Counted from the stretch's first letter, positions 32,318 to 44,524 are shown. The stretch is DNA of 64,000 nucleotides from Nipponacmea schrenckii (GCA_030562195.1 CM060199.1:22278338-22342337); one strand, 5' to 3'. Notes: generated by a model not told the origin, from the sequence alone. A program made the numbers and translations.

Positions 32318-33219
32318 GCAAATGACCTTAGAAATTACGAAAAAAAAAGGAAAAAAAAATCAAAATTTTATGGGGTCAACCCCCCCCCCCCCATTTCAAT
32401 AATTCTACATTAATATTGTTTATAATCTTAATAAATTCTACATAATAATAAATAATGTTTAGCTTACCAAACACACTGAGGAATGTTTTCTTGCATACTT
32501 TTATCTTCCTGGGGTGATTGGTCTCAGAGAGAAGTGTGTACGAAACAGTAATGTCCTTGTGTTTTTTAAGTTTTCCATCCTGCACACGTCGGCGTTTAGG
32601 CTCAGAAATATTCATCAAACTTAAGATAAAGGCATCCTGGGCTACTTTGTCGGGGGAACCATAGAATTTAGCATGATTTAATGCCAAGTCTGCGTGATTA
32701 ATGGTATCTGCATGGCACAGACTAGCATTGTCCCGGGCACTGTGAGTGCAGTTTACCTGGGGAATTTTTCCACCACCAGAATGCCTAATATTGCGTTTTA
32801 TTTCACGATCGTGATACTCTGTAGATCGCCCCCGTTTCCGTGGACGAGGAGAAAGTAACACACGATCCTCAAGGCTATCAAAAGTATTCATTTAGTCGAT
32901 TATGCTCCGATATTTCACGATTTTAGCTTAGATTTCAGTAGCAAGGCGAAGTTTTCATGGGCGCCGCCATTTTGTGAATGACGCATGCGCTGATTGGCTG
33001 AGAGGATACGTCGCGGTTTGTGGCAAAATGTCACTGGTGTTTATCGCGTTTAGGAAAGAAACCGTGAATTGGAGTATGTTTTAGCTAGGGATATATAGCG
33101 TTTTGCTGAAAAATTATTACTGTACCGAGTGACCTTGTCAATCGACTATGTTATGGTGACGATAGATTGAAAATTTCAAATTTGGCGGATATCTCGTTTT
33201 GCGATGAAACTCTTCAAAT

Positions 33220-33675
33220 ATAATATATGATTATATAACATAAACATTATTTTCTGACATAATACAAACACAAACCAACATACTATGTATCAATATTTCT
33301 AAATGTATTTTAAAATATCATTGGTATATGATTGCAATGAACACTTTTGACTTTTAATCTATAAAAACACTAATTCTGATATTCTGAAAAATGAGATATA
33401 CAAATTAAATATCAAATTTACCATTACCAGTGCAACCTAAAACCTACATAAATGTACCATTTTTTGAATTAATTTACCCCTTCCAACAAATTAACGCTAA
33501 TAAGGTGCAGTACATTCATCTGAATGCAATATTTGAACATTTATGTAATATAAATATTATTTTGCTGTTTGGTTGTATTATGGATAGTGATATTATCAAA
33601 ATATTGCAGATCGTAACTGTAATTCAACTTAAAGTAACGATCAAAATGTTGTTTTTTTAGTTGTGATGTTTATGG
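33220..33675. other. No gene recognised
   Basis: AT-rich sequence between the TIR element and the 3' end of the next minus-strand gene remnant. The open frame at 33430-33660 shows no family pattern. Confidence 0.45.
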
Positions 33676-35495
33676 CACTTTGTGAGATGTTTTATTCACC
33701 TCCATAGAAATAATTTTGGCTGTGTAATTGACATCCACATCATTGTCTGTCCAGATATGAGATATGTACATGCCAGGATGAAACTGGACTTCTGGAAACT
33801 GGCTTGCTGATGAGGCTGACGATGATGAGGCTGATGATGATGTGGACGACGATGAAGAGGTTGATGCTAATGAGGATGATGAGATGATTAATGACTTTAA
33901 ATTTTCTGTTAATGTGGGGATGTTGTATGGTTTCCCTTTGTGGCTGAACTGAAGAAAATGCTTTAATGATTTTGTTGATTCTATGTGTTTGCATGCATTG
34001 ATTTGTTCTTTTAATATGTAAGTTTGATGTGTTTTGGTTTTATATTTTTTAAGTTCGATGTCTAAATTTTGTAATGTCCAGAGATTGTGGTTTATGATGG
34101 ATTATTGTTGAATAGTTTTATTGTCTTTTTTATGTTTAGCCTGTTGTCTTTCTGCAATAATTTTCTAATGTTTTGTGATTTATGAGGTGATAATGATTGA
34201 AGGCATGAGGATGTTTGATTGTTTTGAAATATGATGTGTGATTCTATTTTTGATGTATTAATGTTTGGTGCTCTAGTGATGTGATTGTCGAGTTTGGTCA
34301 TGACTCTTTCAACACCGATGTTATGTGGTGGACATGATTTACATGTGTCAAGAAGTTGTGAGGATGGTTGATGATATCTTTCAATAGTTTGTCACATTTT
34401 AATTTCAATTTGGAGCATAAGCACTGTAAAATAATGGTACACAGATGGTCAAGTTCAGATGGCTGGTAAAGCTTATCTTGTATGTCTGTAAGTTTTTGTT
34501 GAGGGCCAATGAAGAGTTGAATTCTGTTATGAAGCAATAAATGTGGATGGTTTGTACATAATGTTAAGAAGTTGAATGTGAATGTTCCCCATGTCTAATG
34601 CAGATGGCTTTGATGTTGATGAAGCCCAGTATGATTCTGTGATTGATTTTGAAATGATTCCCAATGATCTAAGAATGGATTGAAAGATGTCTTGTTGAAG
34701 TTTTATGTACAAAAAATTGTTGAGTAAAATTTAATGATGACTTGTTGATAGGTACTGAATTAGTAATGGTGATATAAAAAAGTCCTGCTACATTATAAAA
34801 TTCCACATTAAAACGGTTTCCTTTGCTCCGTATGATAGGAATTCTGGAGATCCCATGTTCTTTCAAAAAAACAGATGACAACCTGGGATCTCCAGATCCA
34901 TCTTTAAAAAAGTTTTTGGTGTCAGATGTTGCTGATGTTGAAGATGCAGATGTTGAAGATGCTGATGCAGATGTTGAAGATGCTGATGGTGTGATGAATT
35001 CTTTTTCTATGATATTGATTTCTTTGAAACAGATGTCTGAAAATTGAAGTAATGAATGTACAGCACATTTAAATGGATAGATGAATGATGATGTTTCATT
35101 GTTAATTAATTTATTGGTTTTATTTTCTGTTGCACTTATGTCTGTCATGAATGATGATATGTTTTGAAATGATGTGAATTCAATGTCATGTAAAATGTCT
35201 TTTGTTGTTGTGAAGTATGTATTTGCAGATTCATTTTTTATTTCTTTTAGGCCAGATGTGTACAGTTTATTGTTAGATGATAATTGTAATGAATAATAAT
35301 GTCTTCTTTTTTGGTTGTTGCACCTCTGCAGAGTGTGGTGTTATTATGAGATGAAAGTTCTTGAAGTTGTATTGTTTTGATATGAGGCCCATTTCTGTGG
35401 AAAGTTTGGCTGCTGAAGATGAACTCGGAAGTTTTGAAAAATGAATGTCCAATGTATTTAAAACACATTTATTAATGGTTCAATATTGTTTATAC

Positions 35496-36765
35496 TGTAA
35501 CGCGTGACTCTATCGTTACTGTGGGGTTCGTGTCAGCCTAGCACTTTGATAAAAGATAACCAATTTATTCAATATAACAAATGAATTTATTAACAATAAT
35601 AAAATACTTCAATAAATATCAATGATACAATAAATTATGTCAGGGGCAAATTCTGTAAGGCTTATTAATTTAATCTTAATCAAGTGGTCAAGGAATACTC
35701 AAGATTTGTTACTATTACGAAGGGTTGTTACAATTACAACAACGTCGTTATTACGACGGGGTATGAAAGTGTTTCAATTACGACGATGTCGTTATTACGA
35801 CGAGATATGGAAATGTTACAATTACAACGATGTCGTTATTACGGCGAGATATGGAAATGTTGCTATTTTAATGATTTGTCAGGACTATTCAAAACACTTT
35901 CAATTGTACTATTACTGCCTAAATGGACCTAATAGGTTGCGTCTAGATAAACAATAAACATAAACACAAAAGAGTGAATTTTCTCATGTTCTGACAATCA
36001 CAACATTAAAGAATCAAGGCAAAGATCTTAAATCTTACACTATCACTAGCTTTCAAGTGGACTTACTATTTATGTCAAATGAACGTAATCAAGAAGGTGC
36101 GATTTAACTTTACTAGCCTATATTAATTCCAAAAGTAATGCTAAGTTTTCATGGACGTTAGTGTGTTGCGATTGTAACAAACCAATTCTAGGCCTATGTC
36201 AAACTGACATTTCTAAGAGAAATGGCGGAAGATCGGCAAGGTTTAACGGTGAGTGAATTGAGAGGCAAGGTGGGACAGGATGGGGCTATATATTTAATTT
36301 CTCAGAGGCATGGGCAAAGTGGCTAACGTTTCGGCAGTTTCTCTCACCATAATTGCAAGGGAATGCGTAAGACGTCTTTACTGGCCAACGAAAAGGTACG
36401 GACTGACGAGAGTGAAAATTGACGTCATTGAAAGGAAGTCAAGGAGGCACGCGCGAAGAAACATAACGTAACATCCGGAAATCGGCAAGATGGCTGCCGC
36501 TGTCAACTTTTAACGAGAAAGTTGACTATTGCAAACAATAAATATGAAATTACAATAAGTATAAATCGTTAAACATGCTAAAATGAATGCAAATCAATGA
36601 GTTCTATTCAAACACTACTGTTTGATGGTATGAGAACGTCTGACACAATAATAATGTTGAGTTTGATGAGCTTTTCATCCACGAAGCGTGGTGTGTCTAA
36701 AATGCAAACTTCGCGCACAATAGTAATCAAATGAGGGTCTAGAGTTGATGGCTCTGACCATTACA
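35496..36765. mobile_element. Solo LTR, 1270 bp, inserted in a coding exon
   Basis: Begins TGTAACG and ends ATTACA, the TG...CA rule, with ATAC on both sides (35492-35495 and 36766-36769). Ignoring it joins the interrupted minus-strand gene in frame. It has no internal coding sequence. It contains a 44-bp tandem repeat at 35727-35858. The superfamily is unknown; 4-6 bp duplications are normal for LTR elements. Confidence 0.8.
35727..35858 (+). repeat. 44-bp tandem repeat, three copies
   Basis: Units at 35727, 35771 and 35815, each with GTCGTTATTACG and a CAATTAC start; they match at most positions. They lie inside the solo LTR, where such repeats often carry enhancer sites. Confidence 0.92.
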
Positions 36766-37544
36766 ATACCGTCCCCCCTACTTCTAAATTCATAGTACAT
36801 TTTTCTGATTTTATCGATGTATGGTTTTCCCTTGGTATTTTCTCGTGTATTTAAAAATGTGTTGTCATGTGTGTTATTATTTGTATTTTCATTAATTGTA
36901 TTGTCTATTTGAAGATTTTGAATTATTTTATGTGCAAAATTACATTGTGTGCCCGAGTCTTGTTTTGTTATTTTTGATGTTCTTTTTTTCTGTAGAATAG
37001 GTTATGATTTTAATTTAATTTTCAGATCTTGTATAGTGTTTTTGCGTCTTTTAATTGTTTGATTTTTGTATGCTATCTGATGATTTTTAATTTTATTTTG
37101 TAGTATGTTAATTTAAGTTCTTTGATTTGAAATAATGTTTGAATGGGAAATTTCTGATTTGCTTTTTTATGACTACCTCAATTTATTTCTTGAAGATGGT
37201 AAATGAAAATATGATTTTATGCATGATTCATAAGCCTGATGATTTCTGGAATTTTTAATTCTTTTCAGTCTTTCTAATACGACTTTTGCCTTCCTGGCCA
37301 CACTCTTGACTTTAAAATCAACAGGATTTTCTCCACCTATTTCACACAATAACTTATGAATTAATTAGCCATTTCCATTAACTTTATTATAAACAAATTT
37401 TATAAGTTCATTTGTTATATTGGTTTTTGTGTTAGCTTCCATAATAATAGGAAAAATAGGGAAAAAAATATTTACCACAAATGAGCTGAAATTTAATGTA
37501 TGATTGTTTGTATAAATATGAATCAATACTTACCAAAAAAACAG

Positions 37545-38384
37545 ATGTGGTTATTATGTGTCTTAAAAATCTAAGTAAGAGGTGTTCTGAAATAAAATTA
37601 ATTGGATTAAAATCTACTGACATTTCTCCTTCAATTTACTAATTATTTGTTGGTGAGTAGGCTAATTTGGGTATTGGGCCTAATTCTGATCCATGTAAAA
37701 TAAAGAGTTTTATTATTATTATTATTACAATATGACAAATTATTCTGAGAGAAAAATGGTTAACAGATCATGCAATATACAGAATTCTAAAAACCCCAAA
37801 AACTTACCTGTAGGCCCATATAAATTTCAATTAAATTTCACAGACTGTATGGTAACAATAACAAAAACTAGCCTGTAAAGAAAATCAACTTTTTTAGTAG
37901 CCTACAAGCGACTTGGTGTAATGATTATTGATTGATTATTGTGACCAATGATTTGCTTATGCATATGTGGTTATTATGTGTCTTAAAAATCTAAGTAAGA
38001 GGTGTTCTGAAATAAAATTAATTGGATTAAAATCTACTGACATTTCTCCTTCAATTAACTAATTATTTGTTGGTGAGTAGGCTAATTTGGGTATTGGGCC
38101 TAATTCTGATCCATGTAAAATAAAGAGTTTTATTATTATTATTATTACAATATGACAAATTATTCTGAGAGAAAAATGGTTAACAGATCATGCAATATAC
38201 AGAATTCTAAAAACCCCAAAAACTTACCTGTAGGCCCATATAAATTTCAATTAAATTTCACAGACTGTATGGTAACAATAACAAAAACTAGCCTGTAAAG
38301 AAAATCAACTTTATTAGTAGCCTACAAGCGACTTGGTGTAATGATTATTGATTGATTATTGTGACCAATGATTTGCTTATGCAT
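37545..38384 (+). repeat. 420-bp tandem duplication, two copies
   Basis: 37545-37964 and 37965-38384 are nearly identical, differing at a handful of bases (for example near 37637/38057 and 37891/38311). They lie about 100 bp upstream of the ATG of the large minus-strand gene, so the duplicated block may include its 5' region. It contains a TTATTATTATTATTA run. Confidence 0.95.
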
Positions 38385-39600
38385 TTATGATAAATATAAG
38401 TACATTCGATTTAAAACAATTTTTGCTTCAAAGAGTATTAAACTGTTGAAAGTACAGTTGGCCCATGTACAGGGCTCATTTAATAAGGGTATGATCAAAA
38501 TATAGCTCACCAGTGCCAAATATATAAGGCAGCTATCTTACACTTGCAAACCCACAGACAGAACTGAAAAGGAGACCAATATAATGAACATTTGCATAAC
38601 TAAAAAAGCCTTGAATCAGGCATATTATGTAGATCTATTTGTAGGTTAGTCTAGTTACTTCTGACTATAATAGAGGTATATTAGTGTATTAGTAGTAGGC
38701 CTAGACCACCAGTAGCCTACTACTGTAGTATTTTTCTAGTAGGCTACTTCCAGTACTTACTGTTACAGTTATCTGCTAAAGAATAAACATTAACTTTGAT
38801 CTAATATATTTTTTTATATTTAATTTCCTGTAGAAATGGTGAGGGGCTGCTAGTGCTATTTATAATTAATTAGAAATTCATATCTTGAATTTATTCTATT
38901 AACAGACGAATTCATTTAGCAGATGAATTATTGTTTACAGATTCGAAAAACGACTATACTACAAGGTAACTCTTTTTTGTTTAATTCATAAAATTCCCTC
39001 AATAATTTTTAAAAATTCATCGGTAGTTAACGGTCTTGAAAATTTTACCACATGAAATTCGAATATTGAACAAAATTTTCATGTATACCGCGTGGTAGCA
39101 GCCATGTCTCGGAGTACGATAAAAAAAATATTTTTATGATGTTTACCTTCGCTACCGAATACAATATTGGATGTAAAAATGTCCTCAGGAAACCTCACAT
39201 GGCCAAACAAATTTTAATACTTATATTTAGAATAGTCAATTCCAAGGTTAGACAGCATCGAATTAACACGTGTCGATTTTTTAAAGAGTTGTGGGGTCTA
39301 TCAATATCAACTATCAGAATAAGTCACGTGATCAATGGCAAATTCCTAAATTCCTAGAGTAAGAGTTATTCCCCTTAGAGGAAGTCAAAGCTTAAGTATA
39401 ATCGCTACTTTGTTCCTATTTTTGTCGCATGAAAGTCGCCTGTGACTAGGCCTATAATATCAAAGGGCCTACTATGATAATTATATATCTTGTTTCTATT
39501 TATGGGAAATTTTTAATTATCATTGAATTACTGTTATTTCCAGTTGTCACAAGATGAAATTGAGGCTGTTGATCAATACAAAATGCACATTACAAATGGA
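38385..39600. other. No gene recognised
   Basis: AT-rich, with scattered GTAGGCCTA-like words common in the neighbourhood. The open frame at 39136-39357 has no family pattern. Confidence 0.45.
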
Positions 39601-39615
39601 CAAGTCATGATTAAG

Positions 39616-39890
39616 ATCTAAATCAATCATAAAATCCGTAGTTGTGTTAGAGGGTTGTGTGGACATTCACGAGATTTTAAAATTCAAATAGGCATAAAAC
39701 AAGGAGGTGTGCTTTCCGAAAAACTATACCTCTTATACATCAATGACCTATTAAGTCAACTGTCCGTAATAACGAAGCTGCAAATGTTCTAGGATTAAGC
39801 TGTGGTTGTCCAACCCAAGCTGATGACATCGCCGTTGCAGGCCGGGTCTCCAAGACCCTCTCTCAATTTGTAATAATTACAGCATTTTTT
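39616..39890 (+). pseudogene. Non-LTR reverse transcriptase fragment
   Basis: Contains IGIKQGGVLSEKLYLLYINDL (written here as the two motifs KQGGVLS and YINDL), then after a one-base frame change TQADDIAVAGR, the catalytic ADD motif. Only about 90 codons remain. The type looks LINE-like, and no neighbouring domains are present. Confidence 0.72.
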
Positions 39891-40759
39891 GGAGATGTTC
39901 GTTTTCCCCTTTGAAAAGTGTTACTAGTGTTTGTTTACTACAAACTGTAAGATCCGTTAAGCATGTTGGCGTTTCACTAAGTCACAACTGTAACTCCAAA
40001 GAGAGAAATAAAAACGTAAGCTATTATCGAATACCAGATCCGACTAAGTAACAGCAAAAGAGCTCCACAGCATCGATACAGGTTGGACGGTGAATATGTT
40101 TCATTTCTCAACGAATAAAGTCGTGTGAATAACATTTTTTACTGGTCGTCTTCGAAGTAAACAAAACCGGGATATGCACCCGGTGGTTAGCGTCTGAAAA
40201 GAACATCTTTTCCGACCTTTTTTGTTCACAGGAACAACCGCTAACAAAGGGTGGCCGTCTACAAAAACGATAATCGCGAAATGCACAGACTGGGGTGAGT
40301 CAATAATAAAGAGTAAAAACATAGACGCAAGAAGAAATTAGCCAAAGTCGTCCACGGCTAAAACTACTTGACTATACACAATGACAGTGCACCATAGCTT
40401 TGAGAAATAAATCCCCAGAGGAGGCATGTACTCGGGTAATCTGTAATGAAATTGTCAATTTAGACGAAGCTTACGTCGTTTGTCTCTTTTGTTTACAACC
40501 TGTACAGTCCGGTCTAGATATCTTTTATACTAAATTGGTTTTCGAAATATCCAGTCTGTAATTAGGCCCGAAATTGTCCTTTAAATTTACAAAGTGAACT
40601 TGTCTGAGGGCTCTATCTTACTTAAAACACAGCCAAACCAATAGATGTGACATTAAAATAGAGGACTGCTTGAAAGAAGTACTTACAGTGAATATTTGTT
40701 ATCACTGTGATCGCAAACATTGTAGACTGTTTACAATGAATTGAATTCAGACACCATTT

Positions 40760-41092
40760 TAAGGTCTGGTCTCATGAAATTAATCAGTGAAAACTTCAGT
40801 ATGTCTTCGAGCGAGGGTGAATTTTTTCTGACACAATCAATGTTTTCTAAGAAAGATGAAAATAATTTAGATACTGATAATATTTTATGTGATGCTTTGG
40901 ACATGGCAGATCATTATGATGATGATGGAACTAAAAAAAGGAAAACAGAAAGGTGAAGAAATCACAGAAACTACGAGATTCGCCATGCCTATGAAGGAGA
41001 ATGACTTAAAAGAATTAATTCAAAGTGGATGTAGCTCTAAAACGGAAGAAAAGTCGAGATGGGCTATAAATTTATGTAACAAATTCATTTAA
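40760..41092 (+). pseudogene. ZMYM/QRICH1- or Crypton-like N-terminal fragment
   Basis: The first frame (to 40956) is acidic: NILCDALDMADHYDDDG then KKRKTER. A second frame continues with TTRFAMPMKENDLKELI and SKTEEKSRWAINLCNKF, matching the pattern R-F...L..L...NT...WA...F..W seen at the start of ZMYM/QRICH1 proteins and tyrosine-recombinase-derived genes. The expected continuation after NKF is missing. Assignment from memory of the pattern. Confidence 0.4.
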
Positions 41093-42430
41093 AATTTTTG
41101 TCATGTGACTATGTCAAATTCTGATGTTAATAAGGAATATGTTCTTGTTTTTCTATCTTTGGTTATTTTACATTGACAACAGACTGATTATGTTTCAAAA
41201 ATAGGAGATCGTTTTTATGGATAAGAGACTATTTAACAGCATTAATAGGGACTCTTACGAAGACTTCTATCCTTAATAGGAGACTATATTTGCGATAAAT
41301 TATACATTAATGCTTGCAAAGAAGTACACTCTTTTGGATAGAGGACTACTAGAACAATTGGCTATCACTCGCTGTGTTTTAAATCTGATTGATTTTCATT
41401 GTCTAATGAAATTTACAAACTTTCTGATTGGCTGAGAGCTCCCATAACATTCATGTTGGAATTTAAGTTAAGATAACAAAACTTTTCAACATCCTGTCGT
41501 TCCATACCTCTTTAGGTAATAATTATTTGTCAACTTCAAACAACTGTGAATTAATACCAAGGCACACTTTGAGCTAACTTTCGCCCTATGAAAATGCTGT
41601 ATTAAGTCAGAGCGCATGGCCTTTACGTCATAGCGCGATTCTAGAAGTTCCCAAGTTATTGTCAGTCAAGATTTTCAAGATATTAATTAAGGATTGTTAA
41701 TATAAGACATTTACCTAATCACAAGCAGAATTAGTCTGTAGGCCTATGTCAGGCTTAATTAGAAAATCTACTAAAAGGGTTTTGTATAGAATTGAGATAA
41801 GAAGATAGTTTTAACCTTTATTTATAAATAATACAAAACTGTCAGTTAATAATGTTAATACCCCCATCTTAAAGTGTGACTCGAGCCATAGAGCAACAAG
41901 GAGTATGCATCTCCTGATTATCCTTTGCGCAACAGCCTAGGGTTCTTATTGTTATGCTGCTGTTTTATAGTATAGATTACATCCATGTTGGAATTGAAGT
42001 AAAGATAACAAATTTTAACAACATCGTTTCTTTCCATTCCTCTTCAGAATTTGAGCTGGTTCTCAATTCCATGGGCACTTGGCTGTAGTCTACATTTGGC
42101 GAGCTTTCTTCAAATTGCGATATTCTGATTTTTATTCTGACGTCTGTTGTTGGCTTGTTGCAATTCCGTGAAATCAAATGCGTTTTATGGGGATCTTATA
42201 ATAGTAATACCGGAAGCTACTATTAAAATCTAAGCAGATTATTATGGTGACAACCTAAAACACATTGTTTTGCAACCATGCACAGACGGCGAAATTAAAA
42301 CCCGGAATGGTGAAAATAGAAGCTATCCGTGTCCCCGATACACATAAAAAATCTTTACAATCCCTTTTCCCACAAAATAATTTTAAAATTGACCGTTAGT
42401 TAATGCAGCTTTCAATAATCTGCCATCACT
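41093..42430. other. No gene recognised; dispersed short repeat
   Basis: Two diverged copies of a block beginning CATGTTGGAATT (41452 and 41983), with GATAACAAA and CATTCCTCTT-like words after it. Nothing else found. Confidence 0.45.
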
Positions 42431-42929
42431 CTTTTCAGGCACAGGCACCAGATTCTGATAAAAAAAAAATCGTATATGTATTAAGAATAGAAAAGGTACC
42501 TGAGGCGCCATCTTGTTCTTACATTACTTGCTGATCCTCGGCGATGTTTCTCGTTATATCTTCATAATTCATACCGTTTTTCACATGCTTTGACATTCAA
42601 ACAGTATTGTTAAATATTTCTTAAACTAAAAAAAAACCTTTTACATGATAACAACAGTATAAAATGTCGTATTTTATCGAAATACATTAATTCTTACTCC
42701 ACAAATAAAAGTATGGGGTTCGGAAGATAAACAAAGATGACGTCATTCTCCGCAGTTGTTTAAATTGCTTTTGTTTGATTGGTCATAAATATTGTATTAA
42801 ATAATGCGGGAAATTCAAGCACAGAATTAAAAAAATAATAATAATGTCCAAAGAGGCTACTTTAGCATGGTAAATGTCATTATTTGATATCTAATAATTA
42901 TTAGGCAGTTTTAGATTTAAAAATATCAG

Positions 42930-44026
42930 AACCTTGTGCCTGTGTTCCAGTGCTGGCGGTAATTGCGATACGTTTTCCACAATTTTTTAACACATTCTTT
43001 AATAAAAATAGCGATGGCCCATCGTAATACGCCCACCATTGGCAGCCTTAGTTATTCGGGCGGTGGACAAGAGGTATCAGTAAATACAATATTTTTAATG
43101 TAAAAGGCTCAAATCATGTCAAAATCTATCAAGAAACCAGATCTCTATCAAGTCTACAAAGAATCAGAGGCTGATAAAGTGAACACGTTTTAAAGAACAA
43201 GGGCAATAACTCAATAAATATATTTTGATTAGTCTGATTTTCAATAGGGTCTATCCTCGAGTTATAACACTCACACCAAGTTTCATCAAATTCCATCAAG
43301 AACCCGGCTCCCTATGGTATTCACAAGGAATTTTAGGACAAGGGCAATAACTCATAGTAAATATTTTTCGATTGGTTTCATTTTCGATAGGCTTCATCCT
43401 TGGGTCATTACAAAGACTCATTCCAAGTTTCATTAAAATCCATCAAGAAATGTGGTCTCTATCGTGTTCACAACAATTGTGGACAGGCAGATGAATGTGT
43501 TTTCAAGAACAAGGGCAATAAACTCATCAATTTATTTTTCGATTTGTCTGATTTTCAATAGGCTTCATCCATAAGTAATAACAAGCAATCACACCAAAAT
43601 TTCATCAAAATCCATCAAGAAACACTCTTAATCGTGTTCACAACAAATTTTCAAAAACAAGGGCAATAACTCATTGAATATTTTTCGATTGGTCTGATTT
43701 TCAATAGGCTTCTTCCCTGGGTTATTACAAACACACTCACCAAATTTGGTCAAAATCCATCAAGAAATATGCTCTCTATCGTGTTCACAACAATTGTTGT
43801 TAGGCAGACAGACGGACAGACAGGGGCGACTACAATATACGCCCACATTTATGTGTGGGCGTATAAAAAAGCTCTTTCCAGTTCCAGCCTGACCTATTAT
43901 AACCGAATTGTGTCCCTTTTCGGCGTATTCCATCGCACGACACTGCTCAGATGTCAAGAACATCGCCCAGATAAAATCACAACAAAGGGTTTGTTTTGAA
44001 GAAACCTCGCAAATAAGTCTGACCAA
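42930..44026 (-). pseudogene. PIF1-like helicase exon split by a MITE
   Basis: Minus-strand reading near 43950-43866: LTSEQCRAMEYAEKGHN, then the Walker A region IGQAGTGKSFF, which stops at the MITE border. On the other side of the MITE (43003-42940) another frame reads CGKRIAITASTGTQAQ, the helicase motif Ia that normally follows about 20 residues after Walker A. The two pieces therefore once formed one exon. It could come from a Helitron or from the PIF1-like gene families seen in molluscs. No other helicase motifs are visible. Confidence 0.65.
43011..43865 (+). mobile_element. Hairpin-ended MITE, left copy
   Basis: Right end is a hairpin TATACGCCCACA-6nt-TGTGGGCGTATA (43836-43865). The other end is GCGATGGCCCATCG next to AATACGCCCACC. 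The interior has about 110-bp quasi-repeats with GGGCAATAACTCA, TTTTCAATAGG and CATCAAGAA. Flanked by T/A-rich sequence. Non-coding. Inverted relative to 44525-45698. Confidence 0.75.
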
Positions 44027-44524
44027 TCAATGGACAGGAATTTATTTAATCCGTACTATGACGTAATATTTGCCTACTTCCGTTACCAGTACTTTTTAGA
44101 ACAAGATGGCGCCTTAGGTACCTTTCTATTCTTAATACATATACGAATTTTTTTTTTTTTATCAGAATCTGGTGCCTGTGTTTTCAGGCTGTCTCGATAT
44201 CTAATTCATTTTCAATATTTTCTGTTATATTTTCATCAAAAGGAACGTTATTTTTATACAATTGTCATGCAGTATAAAGATTCATTGGTTGAATTGCCCT
44301 CCATCGACTTTTTAGTACTACAAAAACTTTTTTGTCGTGTTTCTTGATTTTTTGTGTCATCTGTTATAATTTTCAGATTTCCTATCAATAGGGTGTAATA
44401 GGACAGGTGTCAAAAGCCTTGTTGATAATGGATAATCACAATCACCAAGGAGAAATCCATTTTTTATGAAGACACCTCCTGGCTATACTTTATCTCGTAA
44501 ACTGAAAACCATTCTCATACTTTT

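Larger units (their letters stand above)
30259..32891 (-). pseudogene. DUF7869-type putative transposase, two exons, frameshifted
   Basis: Exon 1 32891-32468 (MNTFDSLEDRVLLSPRPRKR; an NHAKFYGSPDKVAQDAF segment; CKKTFLSVFG at the donor TTTG|GTAAGC). The acceptor is at 31617 (CATTCCAG) and exon 2 continues to 30259. Exon 2 is out of frame for about 140 bases: a frame change near 31560 and another near 31460, before SHYGRRGAPGRKYL. The remaining 400-residue stretch is open: CATCTKHG, CFDMMQNMALPRT, FGVVVHH, FSDSCFGQNKN, IPGHSFLPADRVFGRIE, and an acidic C-terminus. Conserved acids in CFDMM, FSDSC and PADRVFGRIE suggest a DDD/E nuclease. Flanking TIRs support a transposase role. It may be recently dead, or the indels may be sequencing errors. 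Confidence 0.7.
29933..33215 (-). mobile_element. DUF7869-type DNA transposon with 27-bp perfect TIRs and AAAT duplication
   Basis: Left end 29933-29959 (GAAGAGTTTCATCGC...) is the exact reverse complement of 33189-33215. Both are flanked by AAAT (29929-29932 and 33216-33219). The only gene inside is the two-exon DUF7869-type gene. A SINE sits in its intron; without it the element is about 2.9 kb. Near-copies of the inner TIR motif (AAAATGAGACATATCCG, about 30172) look like subterminal binding sites. The boundaries are seen directly; the inference is that this gene family is the transposase. Confidence 0.78.
33676..37442 (-). pseudogene. Large transposase-like gene of an unnamed family, split by a solo LTR
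   Basis: Starts ATG 37442 (MEANTKTNITNELIKF). The N-terminal part has LLCEIGGENPVDF, RKAKVVLERLKRIK and KGKPYIDKIRKMYYEF. The solo LTR 35496-36765 follows; on the other side the pattern resumes in frame with NNIEPLIN, then LYTSGLKEI, SFMTDISATENKTNK, PFKCAVHSLLQFSD, KGNRFNVEFYN, SLGIISKSITE, ALDMGNIHIQLL, PPHNIGVERVMTKLD, a serine-rich run and a final FHPGMYISHIW. Many stops and frame changes are scattered through it. I have seen this layout as a high-copy family in invertebrate gene sets but cannot name a superfamily. Conserved D, H and E residues suggest a nuclease core; a transposase role is inferred. Confidence 0.55.
42433..44190. repeat. 95-bp inverted repeat pair around the PIF1 fragment
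   Basis: 42433-42525 (CACCAGATTCTGATAAAAA, GTATTAAGAATAGAAAAGG, GGCGCCATCTTGTTC) is the reverse complement of about 44095-44190, with few differences. The 1.6 kb between holds the PIF1 remnants and the left MITE copy, so this could be an element boundary or an inverted duplication. Confidence 0.75.
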
